64,000 nucleotides of DNA from Hygrocybe punicea (GCA_963556145.1 OY744461.1:3968001-4032000), one strand, 5' to 3'; shown: positions 43,030 through 53,060, counted from the stretch's first letter. Numbers and translations: made by a program. The notes: generated by a model from the letters alone, not told the origin.

Positions 43030-43911
43030 TCACACTTGCGGCATTTGGACAGTGGCGTCATGATGTTGGGCTGGTGTGGGCATGTGTGGGCATGCACTTG
43101 GGGCAGGAGTGGGGTCTGGGATGCATTTTGACATGTTGTGTTGCAGGGGCACAGGGTCTTGGGCGTGTGTGGGCATGAACTGGTCATTGTCAGTGCTGGG
43201 CAACAAGGGGCATATTGGGACATGCGGGGTCATCCTCAACGCATGTAGGTGGGCTGGTACTGCAATGTGTGGTGGGTTTGGTGATGTAGCACGTTCAGGT
43301 GCAGTGGGCATTGTTTTTGGTGAGGGTGGATGTGCTGGGGTGTGCCATGACACATTTTCGTGTGTGGGTGGGGCCATTTGGGTGTTTGACAATGACATGA
43401 TGCGTTCAATTGTGGGTGCAGTTGCTTTTGATGAAGGTGGATGTGTGGGGACTTGCATGTGCATCGGCGTTGTACTTTTTGGTGACATGGCACTGTCTGT
43501 TGCAGCTGCCATCATTTCTGTGTGTAGGTGCAGTTGTGGTTCTTCCATCTGCACTGACACAAACACATAGGCGGATGGGGCTGTTTGGGCAAACACAGAG
43601 GTGGTGGATGGTTGGTACTGGGTTGCCACCAAATTGGTGGCTGGCATTTGCATTGATGCTCGTGCGTGGGTACACAGCTCTGTTTGGGCTGCTTTATGTG
43701 CTGTTGCTGGTGCCATGTCTGTCTGCACTGTTGTGTGTACGTGGTTGGATGGTGTCATCTTAGTTGAAGCAGATATGCATGGTTTCGATGCTGTTTCTGT
43801 CTGCATGGTGTAGTGAGAGCAGAATTTGTAGGCACGTAATCTCAGTGTTTTGCGAGTTTTGTCGATGGGGTAAAAACCCAAGAATCTCTTCTTGTTTGTA
43901 ACTATGGACAT
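43030..43911 (-). CDS. Element A, Gag-like protein with SxQT motif array
   Basis: 293 residues. The N-terminal part (30 residues) is basic. From residue ~35 to ~122 eight motifs of the form [S/T/A]-x-[Q/K]-[T/M] follow each other: TMQT, STKM, TVQTDM, AAQTEL, SMQM, ATQY, FAQT, SVQMEE, with the Q positions at 37, 51, 63, 76, 88, 98, 109 and 121, i.e. spacings of 10-14. The rest is Pro/Thr/His-rich, ending DATVQMPQV and a UGA. An upstream frame (44576-44202) adds a Lys-rich start and an amphipathic segment (LQTLMLSVFKDGRHEGF). No zinc knuckle. The array resembles the LC8 dynein-light-chain ligand motif; this is inference. Confidence 0.65.
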   Translation of the reverse strand: MSIVTNKKRFLGFYPIDKTRKTLRLRAYKFCSHYTMQTETASKPCISASTKMTPSNHVHTTVQTDMAPATAHKAAQTELCTHARASMQMPATNLVATQYQPSTTSVFAQTAPSAYVFVSVQMEEPQLHLHTEMMAAATDSAMSPKSTTPMHMQVPTHPPSSKATAPTIERIMSLSNTQMAPPTHENVSWHTPAHPPSPKTMPTAPERATSPNPPHIAVPAHLHALRMTPHVPICPLLPSTDNDQFMPTHAQDPVPLQHNMSKCIPDPTPAPSACPHMPTPAQHHDATVQMPQV

Positions 43912-44201
43912 AAGCCACTATATAGGTACTATATAGTATCTATAACAAGAAACAAGGGGGAGAACTGGGAGAGGTGATTGGAAAGTGAGAAGAGTGAACT
44001 GAATGAATGTATAATGAAGGAAAATGAGGGAATACGTGCCCAGGGAGATACCAGTCTCTACAATAGTGGTAGCTGTGTACACTGTAATGGGGGCCACTGT
44101 CTGTATTGATGCGGATATGTGGGTAGACGGCGTTTTTGGGTCGACATGGAAGTGTAGGTGCGTGGGTTGTCACATTGCTCGGCCACTTTCCTTCTCTCAT
44201 T

Positions 44202-44576
44202 TCACTCGCCATTGGACTGTCCTTGTCTATAGGCCTGTTTTATGTCTTCATCAGCCCAACTTTGACCAAGAGTCTTCCCTTCCTTGAGACTGATTTTTTG
44301 GCCTTCGCTGAAGGCAGCTTCTCTTCCTTCGTTGAATCCTTCGTGCCTGCCATCTTTGAAAACTGACAGCATAAGAGTTTGCAAGTCCTTGATGCACATA
44401 ATTTTGCCATCCTCAGGTACATTGTTGATGCCTTCACTGTCAAGTTGCTCAGCGTCTTTGGTCACCTCCATAGGTGTCACTTTTGCCATAGTGTCTGTGG
44501 TCACTTTATGCTGTTGTTGCATAGTGGTTTTCATAGCTTTCTTGGGGATTTTCTTCTTATTGCTGGGACCTGGCAT
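44202..44576 (-). CDS. Element A, N-terminal reading frame
   Basis: 124 residues starting MPGPSNKKKIPKKAMKTTMQ, followed by a predicted helical segment IKDLQTLMLSVFKDGRHEGFN and GREAAFSEGQKISLKEGKTL. The first ATG after the leader gives a plausible start. It corresponds to residues 1-70 of the element B protein (MNNKKKTTKK ... VERLVAGCLEKGRAEG), where it is in one frame with the SxQT array; here a break near 44200-43911 separates the two. Confidence 0.6.
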   Translation of the reverse strand: MPGPSNKKKIPKKAMKTTMQQQHKVTTDTMAKVTPMEVTKDAEQLDSEGINNVPEDGKIMCIKDLQTLMLSVFKDGRHEGFNEGREAAFSEGQKISLKEGKTLGQSWADEDIKQAYRQGQSNGE

Positions 44577-45146
44577 GGTGATGGGCCAAGTAGGCGTAGT
44601 TGGGATTGCAAAATAAATTCAGGGTTCACATGATCTCATAGAGAAAACTGGCATATGAGGGCTATTCTTGGTAAGGAACTCATGTGTTGGGGAAAACTCG
44701 TGTAAGGGAAGGCTTTTGTGTCAGAATCCTGGGTGAAAACTTGTGTTTGATGGTGGCTTGGGTGAAAACTCTCGTGTAGGGACTCGGTGACTTGTGTTTG
44801 GTGACGGCTTGTAGGGGAAAACTCTCGTGTTGGGGCTGCTTGTAGGGTAGAACTTGTGTGTGGGGAAACTTTGGCTGTGGCTCATGTTTGATGGGACTTT
44901 GGCTGTGGACTCGTGTTTGGTGGGGAAGTTGTGTGCTGTGATGGATCTGGCTCAAAAACAGGCTAAGATGAGAAAACTAGAGCTTGGGTGAGGTTCGAAT
45001 CACGATCTCATCACCAGGTGGAGTAGGCTAAGGGAGTCCTAGAGCTATTGTGAGGCTCTGGCAAGTGGGGATCTGGATAGTGATGATGGTCTATCTACTA
45101 CATGTCTAAACCAAGTAGTCCAACAGTCATGTGATACACTACTACA

Positions 45147-45824
45147 CTGTTGGCATGGAGCCACAACTCAGGGTGAGCCAGGAACAGGCTGTCATGAGAA
45201 TAAAAGTAAGTTAAGAATATATTGAGCGGATCGTGAGAAGCTTGGTGGAAGTGAATAAGGACTCCCCTCGAAAAAGCAGTCAGCCTTGTGGCCAGGCAAG
45301 TAACAGTCAAAGGAGGTATCGTGAATGTGAACAGACTTGCACATTGTCACCTTCCTGTAGTCCTGCAGGGCTAAAGAGTCTGGCCATACAAGCTCCCTCA
45401 GACAGAGGAGTCTGTGAAAGGCAACAGTGATAGTGGTGGCAAACAAATGGTCATCATAGGAAGTAGAACTGTGCAGGGAACCAGTGATGCTGTGTAGTTC
45501 TGTGCTGCTCAGGGGACATTTACGGAATGTGCCGACGCATCGCAGTTTCTTGCAGCTGGCCAAGGTCTTCACGACGAGCGGGTGGCAGTGAGTAGAGCAA
45601 ACATCGGGATAGAAAGGTTCAAGTTAGTTGCAAATCCCAGACAAGTAATTGTCGATGGACTGAGGTTTGATGTGGTGGGACATGTACACAATGAAAAAGC
45701 TGAAGGTGTCGGGGTTGGGGGTAGCAGGCAGGTTGTGGGAAGAACAGAAAGATAGATAAGATTGAAGTGCTGAAGAGTAAGCGGAAGTGGTGCTTGGCTC
45801 GATCACACAACCGATGGCGATCAT
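45147..45824 (-). pseudogene. Tyrosine recombinase, N-terminal core-binding part
   Basis: The minus frame 45824-45619 has the helical core-binding sequence TSAYSSALQSYLSFCSSHNL and SHHIKPQSIDNYLSGICNQL. 45572-45192 continues with the LLCLRELVWPDS and LPGHKADCFFEG segments. A frame shift separates the two. Continues across element A into 42164-41935. Confidence 0.8.
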
Positions 45825-46066
45825 GTGTTCATGCTGAAGCTTATCAAGCGACCAGGGTGGCCGAGAAGGCTGCCTGGTCTAATGTCTCCCATCAATCAAC
45901 ATCATGAGGGCCCCAGCATCAATTGAGGGGGTTCAAAGAGCCCGATGGTCAGGCTGGGGAAAAGAGAGTGAGTGATGTCATTAAAGGTCCCAGGAAGAAA
46001 ATCGACATGGAAGGAGAAGTGATGTTGGAGGGCGAGTTGTACAGTGGTGAGCAGAATGGGGTTGTA

Positions 46067-46429
46067 TCACAGAGAAGCACAGAGGGAGTTGAACATATCA
46101 ACAGTGTTAGTGTTGTCACAGTGGACAACAACCTTCATAGGCAAAGGCCTCACGAAGAGGGCAATGTGGCACAGAGTGGAGAGTACAGTGAGGGCTTTGA
46201 GGTAGAAGTTGTCCATACAAACCACCGTGGAGGGGACAATGGCATGTGTATAACCATTGGTGAGGGATGGGCACCAAAAACCGAGGCTGGTAGGGCACAC
46301 ATCAGAAAAGAAGGCGATGTCGGCGTCAGCAGCAGACCAAGTGGTGGAGTCCAGAATGTGGATGCCGTCTGACCACATTGGAGTGGGTCGGAGGTCCCTC
46401 AGGATCACAAGAGGGAAGGAGCTGTGCAA
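46067..46429 (-). pseudogene. DIRS RNase H domain
   Basis: Contains WSDGIHILDSTTWSAADADI, FFSDVCPTSLGFWCPSLTN and VVVHCDNTNTVDMFNSL, with acidic residues placed as in RNase H. The first residues (up to 46379) are overprinted by the LTR of element B. The true upstream sequence is at 51593, where EVT joins WSDGI in frame. Confidence 0.8.
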
Positions 46430-46521
46430 AGGCTAAGATGGATCTGTCTACTACATCCAGAAGGCTACTAAATACGACGAACTGTGGGAACTCTATCACG
46501 TGACTGTCCAGGCACAACTAC

Positions 46522-47599
46522 TGTGCCTCCCCTCTTGTAGCGATGCCCTCATCGCTATCAGCAAGAGGAAAACAAAAGAACAGAAATGGGGAATGGGAAA
46601 AGGAAAGGAAAGGAAAGGAACAGACACAAAACAACAGAACAGAAAGAAATCAGTCCAGAAAGAAAGCTCTACACTACCTAGGCCTTGTCCAGCCCAAAGC
46701 TATGAGCGCCTGACTCAAATCACAAAGGTGGGGGTCACGATCCCAATCAAGAATTGCTGGGTTGGTTGGTTTTGAGCTGGCAGGTACAAAGGGTTGTGTG
46801 ATGGTTGGCTGGTGAAGATGCAGGTTTGGGGTGGCTTTGGAACAATAAAGAAGTGATCCTAACCAAGGGGTGTCAGCATAGAAGTGATGGTGGATAAGTC
46901 AGTGTTGGGAATAGTAGTAAAAAGTGGAAATGGAAGTAAAAATATAAGCCGCTGTGTAAAACTGGACAAATAACGATAAATCCGGCAATGAACGGAATGA
47001 AAACGGGTAAATAACGATGAACCCAATGATGTCGGGTATGGCGGGTCGGGTCAGGTCAGGTCAGAAACGATGAATGAGAAGAGGAACAACGATAAAGACA
47101 ATGACGTGAACTATAAAAATCTAAGGGTTTACGAGGATGAGCATTTTAAGGGATTAAAAGGTGATTCTGACTATGAGGAAATGGGGACTAAGGGTATCTC
47201 TTTTTTGTATGGTCATCGGGGACCATTTTTATAGTACATGTGTGTATAGTCTACTTTCGGTCATGTCTACTTTGGCCGATGGAAACTACAAAGAAAAGCT
47301 GGAATGGGGATGTGGAAAGGGCTTGCAAAGCGACATAGACAGGAAAATGGAAGGGAAAAGGAATATCCAAGGAAAAGATCTAAAATGTCCTACATATCTC
47401 TGAAAGGACAAGGGGATGCATAAATAAGGTAAGTCCGAAGTCGGGAATCAAGTCCAATCAGATCTGTCTCCTAGCATTGGAACTCCGGGGTTTTGTGAAC
47501 CTAACAGATTTGGTCCAAAAGCGGCCATCACAAAGCGGCATGTGTCGGGTTACATCGGTCACATCGGGTCACATCACATCACGTCACGTCGGGTTACGT
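46522..47599. other. Element B interior plus an unidentified insertion
   Basis: Up to about 46904 the minus strand still carries the element B C-terminus (LDWDRDPHLCDLSQA near 46740). At 46905 the sequence changes to TGTTGGGAATAGTAG, the same start as the copia LTR at 30864, followed by AT-rich sequence with AACGATAAA words and a run of GTCGGGT/GTCAGGT (47030-47060 and 47560-47595). I could not place its other end. Confidence 0.35.
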
Positions 47600-48634
47600 A
47601 GGACCCCTGAATATAAGTGGCAATGCCTGCGCGGCATCCAGACCAAAAGTGAGAAAAAAAGTAGCCTATGCCTGCTTTTATCTGGACTAAAAGCCCGAAA
47701 ATCTAAAAAATGCCACCATATATATCCAACCAGAATTTTGTAAAATTGTCAATGCCTCATCCATGTCTGGACTATTCCTCTGAAAACTTTATACATTTCA
47801 CCCCAAATCAAGGCAGTTTCCTGCCATAATAGGCTTACCCTCATCAACATGGTTTTTGGGTGATTGTTGATGAGTTGACAGGCACTGTTGTCGGAATCAC
47901 AGGTGGTTGTTCTGTTCTTTGTTCTGGGTGGCATTGGTAGTTTTTGACTCTCCCCTTCTCCTTGCAAAAGGTATCATCTCCAGCTGTTGTTCCGATGGCC
48001 TTACTTTGACCCATTCATCTTACAGTGGTAACTCTCTATGCACAATCTGGCAGGAAAAATGGGACTCCTTGGCAATCCAAGACTCACAGCATTGGTGCAA
48101 TATCATATCTTGGCGTGCAACTGTTTGAATGGCGAGGTTCCATGCCATCCACTGGAAGGCTGCTGCATTGCAAACCTACACTTATTCACACATGTCTCCT
48201 GATATCCTACTTCAGCTGCTGCCTGGATCTTACAGCCTGAGCACTGATCAGCATCAGCTTGAACTAGACAAGGATTCTTTCTCAAATTTTGCAAGATATA
48301 ACAAGTACTGTTCCCAGCTTGTGGCAGCTGTCAAGTGTCTTCAAGTCTTGTGTAGGAATCCAAGGTCTAAGAAGGGGGCATTGACGGAACAGGAGGCAGA
48401 AATGGATGTATCTGGGGATGAATTAGCTTAGAGGACATGTACATAGATGAATCCTATGGTTTGGTGGGCCTATGGTGATTTCTTTTTGATGCCTCCTCCA
48501 AAGTCCGCCCCAAATTCTGAAAATTGGCCCCATGCCTGAGTTTATCCAGACCATTTTGAGCAAATTTGAATTTTTTTATCCGGACCGAAATGGGGTCACC
48601 TGTGCAGGCATTGCCACGTGTATTCAGGGATCCT
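47600..48634. mobile_element. DNA transposon of unclear superfamily, perfect 8-bp duplication
   Basis: Ends AGGACCCCTGAATATAAGTG at 47600 and, inward from 48634, AGGATCCCTGAATACACGTG, sharing GGCAATGCCTGC further in. GGTTACGT flanks both sides (47592-47599, 48635-48642). Interior GC content is low, and a plus frame at 48129-48431 contains HMSPDILLQLLPGSYSLSTD and FARYNKYCSQLVAAVKCLQV, possibly the tail of a transposase. An 8-bp duplication with an AGG(A)xCCCTG end fits no family I can name with certainty. Confidence 0.8.
48129..48431 (+). pseudogene. Possible transposase tail inside the 47600 element
   Basis: A 100-residue frame with a helical, Leu-rich middle and an acidic end. Upstream plus-strand frames (TIWQEKWDSLAIQDSQHWC, ISYLGVQLFEWRGS) look like further pieces. 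A resemblance to C-termini of KDZ-type fungal transposases is only an impression. Confidence 0.3.
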
Positions 48635-48677
48635 GGTTACGTTGGGTTTAAATGCAAGTCGATTGGAGGCATCGGGT

Positions 48678-49206
48678 TCATCCGGATTCATGATATATCG
48701 ATGATACAGACTCAGAGGGACATTGAGTCTCTACACTGGCCAGGCCCAATGCCTCGTGGGTGGCTCCGAGACCAGATGGGACCAATGGGGGTGACAAAAG
48801 TTTGTCGGGGATGTGGGCAGTTACGTCATCAAGCACAGCACCATAGGGTGGAAAACGGTTGTCCGGTGGTGTTGGAACAGAGGGTCGAAAGGTCGCATGG
48901 GGCTCGTGTTGGGATGGTGTGATATATGGGAATGGTTGCGGATTCTTCGGCCTAGTCGAATCACAGTGCTGGCTTAGACGTTGGGGTGGGATTGGACATA
49001 CAAATGGGGCAATTCGCAGCCTCCTGTTGGGCTGACCTGTCATTCCATCGTGTGGTCTCTGACTCAGTCGTCTCCTCTGTCCTCGTAGTATCCATCCCCT
49101 CTGTCCTCACACCATCTCCCATTCTCCCCTTCCTCTCATCCTCCTTTGTTGTCTTGAACCTCACATATGCGTCAGCATGCGTTTCGATGCTGTTGAGCCC
49201 TGGCAT
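48678..49206 (-). pseudogene. Element B, downstream frames (C-terminal domain)
   Basis: 49206-48961 starts with the ATG next to the UGA of the upstream frame, MPGLNSIETHADAYVRFKTT, then a charged Arg/Glu/Thr stretch. 49043-48678 carries TPSQHEPHATFRPSVPTPPD and DKLLSPPLVPSG, matching element A. Frame changes show decay. Confidence 0.6.
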
Positions 49207-50329
49207 TCACAGTTGCGGCATTTGGATGGCGGCGTCGTGATTCCAGGCTGACATGAGCGCATGTGGGCATATACTTGGGGAAGGAATGGGGTCTGGGGTG
49301 CGTTTGGGTGTGTGTTGTTGCAAGGGCATAGGCTTTGGGGCCTGTGTGGGCGTCAAATGGTCGGGCATTGTAGGATTGTGGTCTGGGACGTGTTTGAACA
49401 TGTTTTCTTGCACGGGCATGGGGTTTGGGGCCAGGGTGGGACATGGGACACATTCGGACGCGTTGTGCAAGGGGGACGGCGGCCTCTGGGTGAGTGTGGA
49501 CGCGTGACGCAATTCCTGCTGGGTTTTGGGTGCAGGGGTTCGCGTTGGGGCACCATTCGACAACAGGGCGACATCCAATGCAGTTGCCATCATTTCTGGC
49601 AATGGTGGGTGTGTTGTACCATGCTGGGACGCATTTTCACGGGTGGGTGGGGCTGTTTGGGTGCTTGACAAGGACATGGCGTGCTCTGGCGCAACTCTCG
49701 TCGTTTTTGATGTGTTTGGGTCTGGCAGGGGCTTGTCTGGCTGCACAGACGTGGACATGCAGGTGGGGTCATATGGCTTGATGCAGAGGTGCTGGTAGAT
49801 GGCTGTTGGGTTGCCACAAAATGGTGGTTGGTAATGTTGTCTGCGTCGACACCGATACGCAGGTCGACAGGACCATCTGGGTCGATGCAGAGATGCTGCT
49901 AAATGCTATTTGGGCTGAGATAGATGCCGGCATTTGCGTTGACGCATATGCGTGGGTATGCGGCTGTGTTTGCGTTGAGACGGAAGTGCCGGTAAGCGGC
50001 TCTGTTTGGGCTGATGCGGAAGCCCTTGTTGGCATCGCATCCATTTGCACTGATGCAGACTTGCTGGTGGGCAATGGGGCCAACTGGGTGGATGCGCAGA
50101 GGACAGTAGGTGCTGTAGAACGCTCCCAGTGAGCGCGTTCTTCAGCAATGCCCTGTAGGATTCCTTCAGCTCTGCCTTTTTCGAGGCATCCTGCTACCAA
50201 TCTCTCGACATCTGTCATGCGCACGAGCGTGCCATCTTGAGACAGGGAACCTGAGGCGGTGGGTGCAGGCTGTTGTTGAGTCACGGGAGCCAGGGCTTTT
50301 TTTGTTGTTTTCTTTTTGTTGTTCATCAT
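49207..50329 (-). pseudogene. Element B, Gag-like protein with SxQT motif array
   Basis: 50329-49769: Lys-rich start MMNNKKKTTKKALAP, helical VERLVAGCLEKGRAEGILQG, then eight motifs STQL, SVQM, SAQT, STQT, STQM, SAQI, STQM, STQT with the Gln at residues 82, 95, 108, 120, 132, 140, 151 and 163 (spacings 13, 13, 12, 12, 8, 11, 12). A one-base shift near 49765 leads into 49758-49207, Pro/Thr/His-rich, which ends AAIQMPQL and a UGA followed at once by ATG, as in element A. Broken by the shift, but the array itself is uninterrupted. Confidence 0.7.
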
Positions 50330-50373
50330 GGTGAAATAAAATGTGAAAAGTTTCTCAGGTGTTTGGTCTTCGG

Positions 50374-51232
50374 TGATACGCAGTCTCTCCCTTTGGGCAC
50401 GGAATCTCTCATATGGTCAATTCTACTTTCCCTACGACTCTTTCGCAGTCCCGCGTACATGCGAAACATCAGCGCGCCACCCACGACTTGCACGACTTAC
50501 GCCGATCGACGCGCGCGTGACCGCGACATCTTTGCTGTATCTTAACCGCGCGACCCAGTCTTAATACGCTGACACATGACTGTTAAACACGTCCTACACG
50601 TTCGGACACCGAGTCCGATACCAGAAATGTAATTCATCCGGTTTATCTTCGTCTTTTCACTGACTTTCATGTGATATTCGCCGTTATTTCAAATCCTTCG
50701 CTATTCCGTTCCCGTTTCGTCGCTTTCATGCGATATTTCGCTGCATTTCTATTTCACTCATCCACCCTTTCCCCCTATCCCTTTAGAATATAACAAGTGT
50801 CCTGTAGTAGAAAATACAGAAGAAGAACCCAGTTCTCCCCTCTCCACTAGTTTGCGGCTTAAATTTTAAAAGGATCTAGTCATTCTCACTCGAATCTGCG
50901 TCTCTCCTCATCGCGTACTCTCTGCTATCGTGACCTAAGTCATAGCGCAGAACCTCCGTCTCGTCGCGTCATCACCACGTATCGCGCTGTCATCTAGGAC
51001 ACCCAGCTAAGCCTTCCAATCCTTGTTTATCACTGTGTTGCGACATCACGTTGTCTTGCGACTCTTCGCGTTTGTTTATTTTATCGCGCATATTATCACA
51101 CATATTATCGCGCACTATCGCGCACTATCGCGTTATTGTCGGGAGTGTCCCCAAGTCTCGTTCGCACCTTTGCGACATTTTTCATCATTTATTATCTCTT
51201 TATCCGGGGTCATAGATGTGGAAACCGTATCA
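50374..51232. repeat. Solo LTR, 859 bp (TGATACG family), second copy
   Basis: TGATACGCAGTCTC to GAAACCGTATCA, flanked by TCGG on both sides (50370-50373, 51233-51236). Homologous over its full length to 13478-14318, with many C/T and G/A differences. Inserted in the leader region of element B. Confidence 0.9.
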
Positions 51233-51592
51233 TCGGGTCTTGGTACTCGGGTTCTGAAAGTTCTTGGTGCTTGGTTCTCGGTGCTCAAGGTTCTGAAAGT
51301 TCTCAGGTCTTGGAATAAAGGGGTTCTCAGTGCTCAGAAATGTTCTAGGGCTCGAAAAAGTGCAGGAAGGCCAGAAAAAAAGCAGAAAAGGTGGGAGATC
51401 ACAAGGAATTGCTGGCAGGGTTTGAATCTGCTCTCATCACCACATTGGAGTGGGTTGGAGGTCCCTCAGGATCGCAAGAGGGAAGGAGCTGTGCAAAGGC
51501 TAAGATGGATCTGTCTACTACATCCAGAAGGCTACTAACTACGACGAACCGTGGGAACTCTATCACGTGACTGTCCAGGCACAACTACTACA

Positions 51593-53012
51593 ACGTGACC
51601 TCATCGGCTAACCATGAGAGCTCGGTGACCATAATGCTGTTGATTCAGATGAGTTTGTGAGGTGAAGATTTGCCTGCCATTTTATCATACAGCATCAAAA
51701 GACCAGGTTGTAAAAGAGGATACATGTTGAGTGCCCAATTGATCCAGCCAGCGATCCTTTGAAAATCGCGAAGAGGGCAGCGCTGTCCAATAACAGCGAA
51801 TGCTCAGATGGCGGTAACAAGCTCCATGTGGCGATCAAGGTCCATAGCGATCATCATGGCATTGGGGTCAATGGTGAAGCCGATGATCAAGAGGGAACTC
51901 CCCCACTCTTGTTTTTGTTCAGCGTGAGGGATACCAAGTTCATCCAAAAGTTTCAGCAGTCTGACTTGCTTCATCAGCATGCATTTGCGGTAGGGTTTGT
52001 ACCAGGACAACTTGTCTGCAAATTCCCAGGAAATTTTGTCATCAACATACATGAAAATGTCAGAGAGTAAGAGGATGAAAATGGCAATCCAAGTCACTAA
52101 GCAGGCGAAACTGCTGAAGATGCATCCACCATTGCCATTGCCAAAATGGTTGCAATGATTGATGTGGTGATCGCCATCAAACATCATAACTTGTTGGATC
52201 TGCCAGAGAGGGGCCATCAGCATCAAATGGTAAGCTCATGAGACATTGGACTTAAAAACGACAAGCGGGCGGCCAGGGTGATCAGCATGGACATTGTGAA
52301 GAGCATGACCAAGGTGGTGGAGATTGTCCATGCATACAAACTGGTCTTCTTTGGGGATTAAGGAGTTCTGCAAAAAGGGTTTGGCACTCTGGTTGACAAC
52401 CATATGAAGGTCAGAGGAATGTGGCTTGAGAACAATGCCAAGTGGCATGCTATGCATGCTGGGAAGTAGTATAGTACCAAAGGAAGGCAATAACTGCCCT
52501 AGCACTACTTCCGTATCGTGCTGACTCAAAAGGAAATGTTGGTGTGCGGGGTTTGTGAGTGGGCGAAATGAATTGTCATGTGTGACAGGGTAGCCAGGCA
52601 TGTCAGTGTGAGCCCAAGGCCAGAAACCTTCCCATAAACCTTGGCACACAGAGAGGACAAAGGCACGATTAGGGTGAGTCAAGAGGTAAGATTCAAATAT
52701 GTCGACATTGATTGGTGTGACAATGGTGAAGAGTGTTGAGTGATCGCGGATGGTGTTGAGGACGATGTCATTGTGTAATTCATTGAACGGTACCATGGGG
52801 ATGGGGGCCTCCATGGTACTCACCAAGGAAGTGGTCAGTTTTGGGTGGATGACAGGGTCCCAGACAAAGTCTCTCACATATTTCGGTCTGAAGGCCCAGC
52901 GATCAAATCTTTCAAGGGTAACACTCAGGGGATTTATGATTGGGACTGATGCACTTCCCACAGACATGTGCATAGTTGCACTTGCCGCTGGTGTTGGGAC
53001 ATTTACCATCAT
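51593..53012 (-). pseudogene. DIRS reverse transcriptase and RT-RNase H linker
   Basis: 53012-52236: a Pro-rich start, then NVDIFESYLLTHPNRAFV, SFRPLTNPAHQHFLLSQHD and the fingers/palm start SMHSMPLGIVLKPHSSDLHM-VVNQSAKPF. 52226-51804: catalytic LLSDIFMYVDDKISWEFADK (YVDD) and KLLDELGIPHAEQKQEWGS. 51800-51593: LRDFQRIAGWINWALNMYPL and a stop where Trp is expected in KLI-INSI. A frame break near 52230 separates fingers and palm. Confidence 0.85.
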
Positions 53013-53060
53013 TCCAGCATCAGCAAGGGTCTCTCTTGCAGAATGGTTGCCTATCAGCTT

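Larger units (their letters stand above)
42165..45146 (-). mobile_element. Non-autonomous LTR retrotransposon A (SxQT-array protein)
   Basis: LTRs 42165-42292 and 45019-45146, 128 bp each and nearly identical (a few changes, mostly CG to TG/CA). Polypurine GAGGGGGGCAGA lies next to the 3' LTR and a tRNA-end PBS (44992-45016) two bases from the 5' LTR, then a CAAACACGAG-rich leader. Coding capacity is a single Gag-like protein with no protease, RT, RNase H or integrase. Target copies CCAT (42161-42164) and CTGT (45147-45150) both derive from CCGT by one CpG transition. It is related to the element at 46379-51592. Confidence 0.88.
46379..51592 (-). mobile_element. Non-autonomous LTR retrotransposon B (SxQT-array protein)
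   Basis: LTRs 46379-46521 and 51446-51592 (about 143-147 bp) start TGGAGTGGGT on plus; the right one ends CAACTACTACA. The left one has lost about three bases at its inner end. The PBS at 51418-51442 (GGGTTTGAATCTGCTCTCAT, then CACCA) lies next to the 5' LTR, and the purine tract AAGAGGGGAGGCA next to the 3' LTR. Target copies ACAT (46375-46378) and ACGT (51593-51596). It encodes the same multi-domain Gag-like protein as element A, in broken frames, and is itself invaded by a solo LTR (50374-51232) and a DNA element (47600-48634). Confidence 0.85.

Noticed and set aside
46905..47591. Second copia solo LTR starting TGTTGGGAATAG
   Set aside because: Only the first 12 bases match the copia LTR; no opposite end or target duplication was found.
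48129..48431. Confident assignment of this frame to a KDZ transposase
   Set aside because: Only a vague resemblance in helical Leu/Tyr pattern; no catalytic residues visible, so listed with low confidence.
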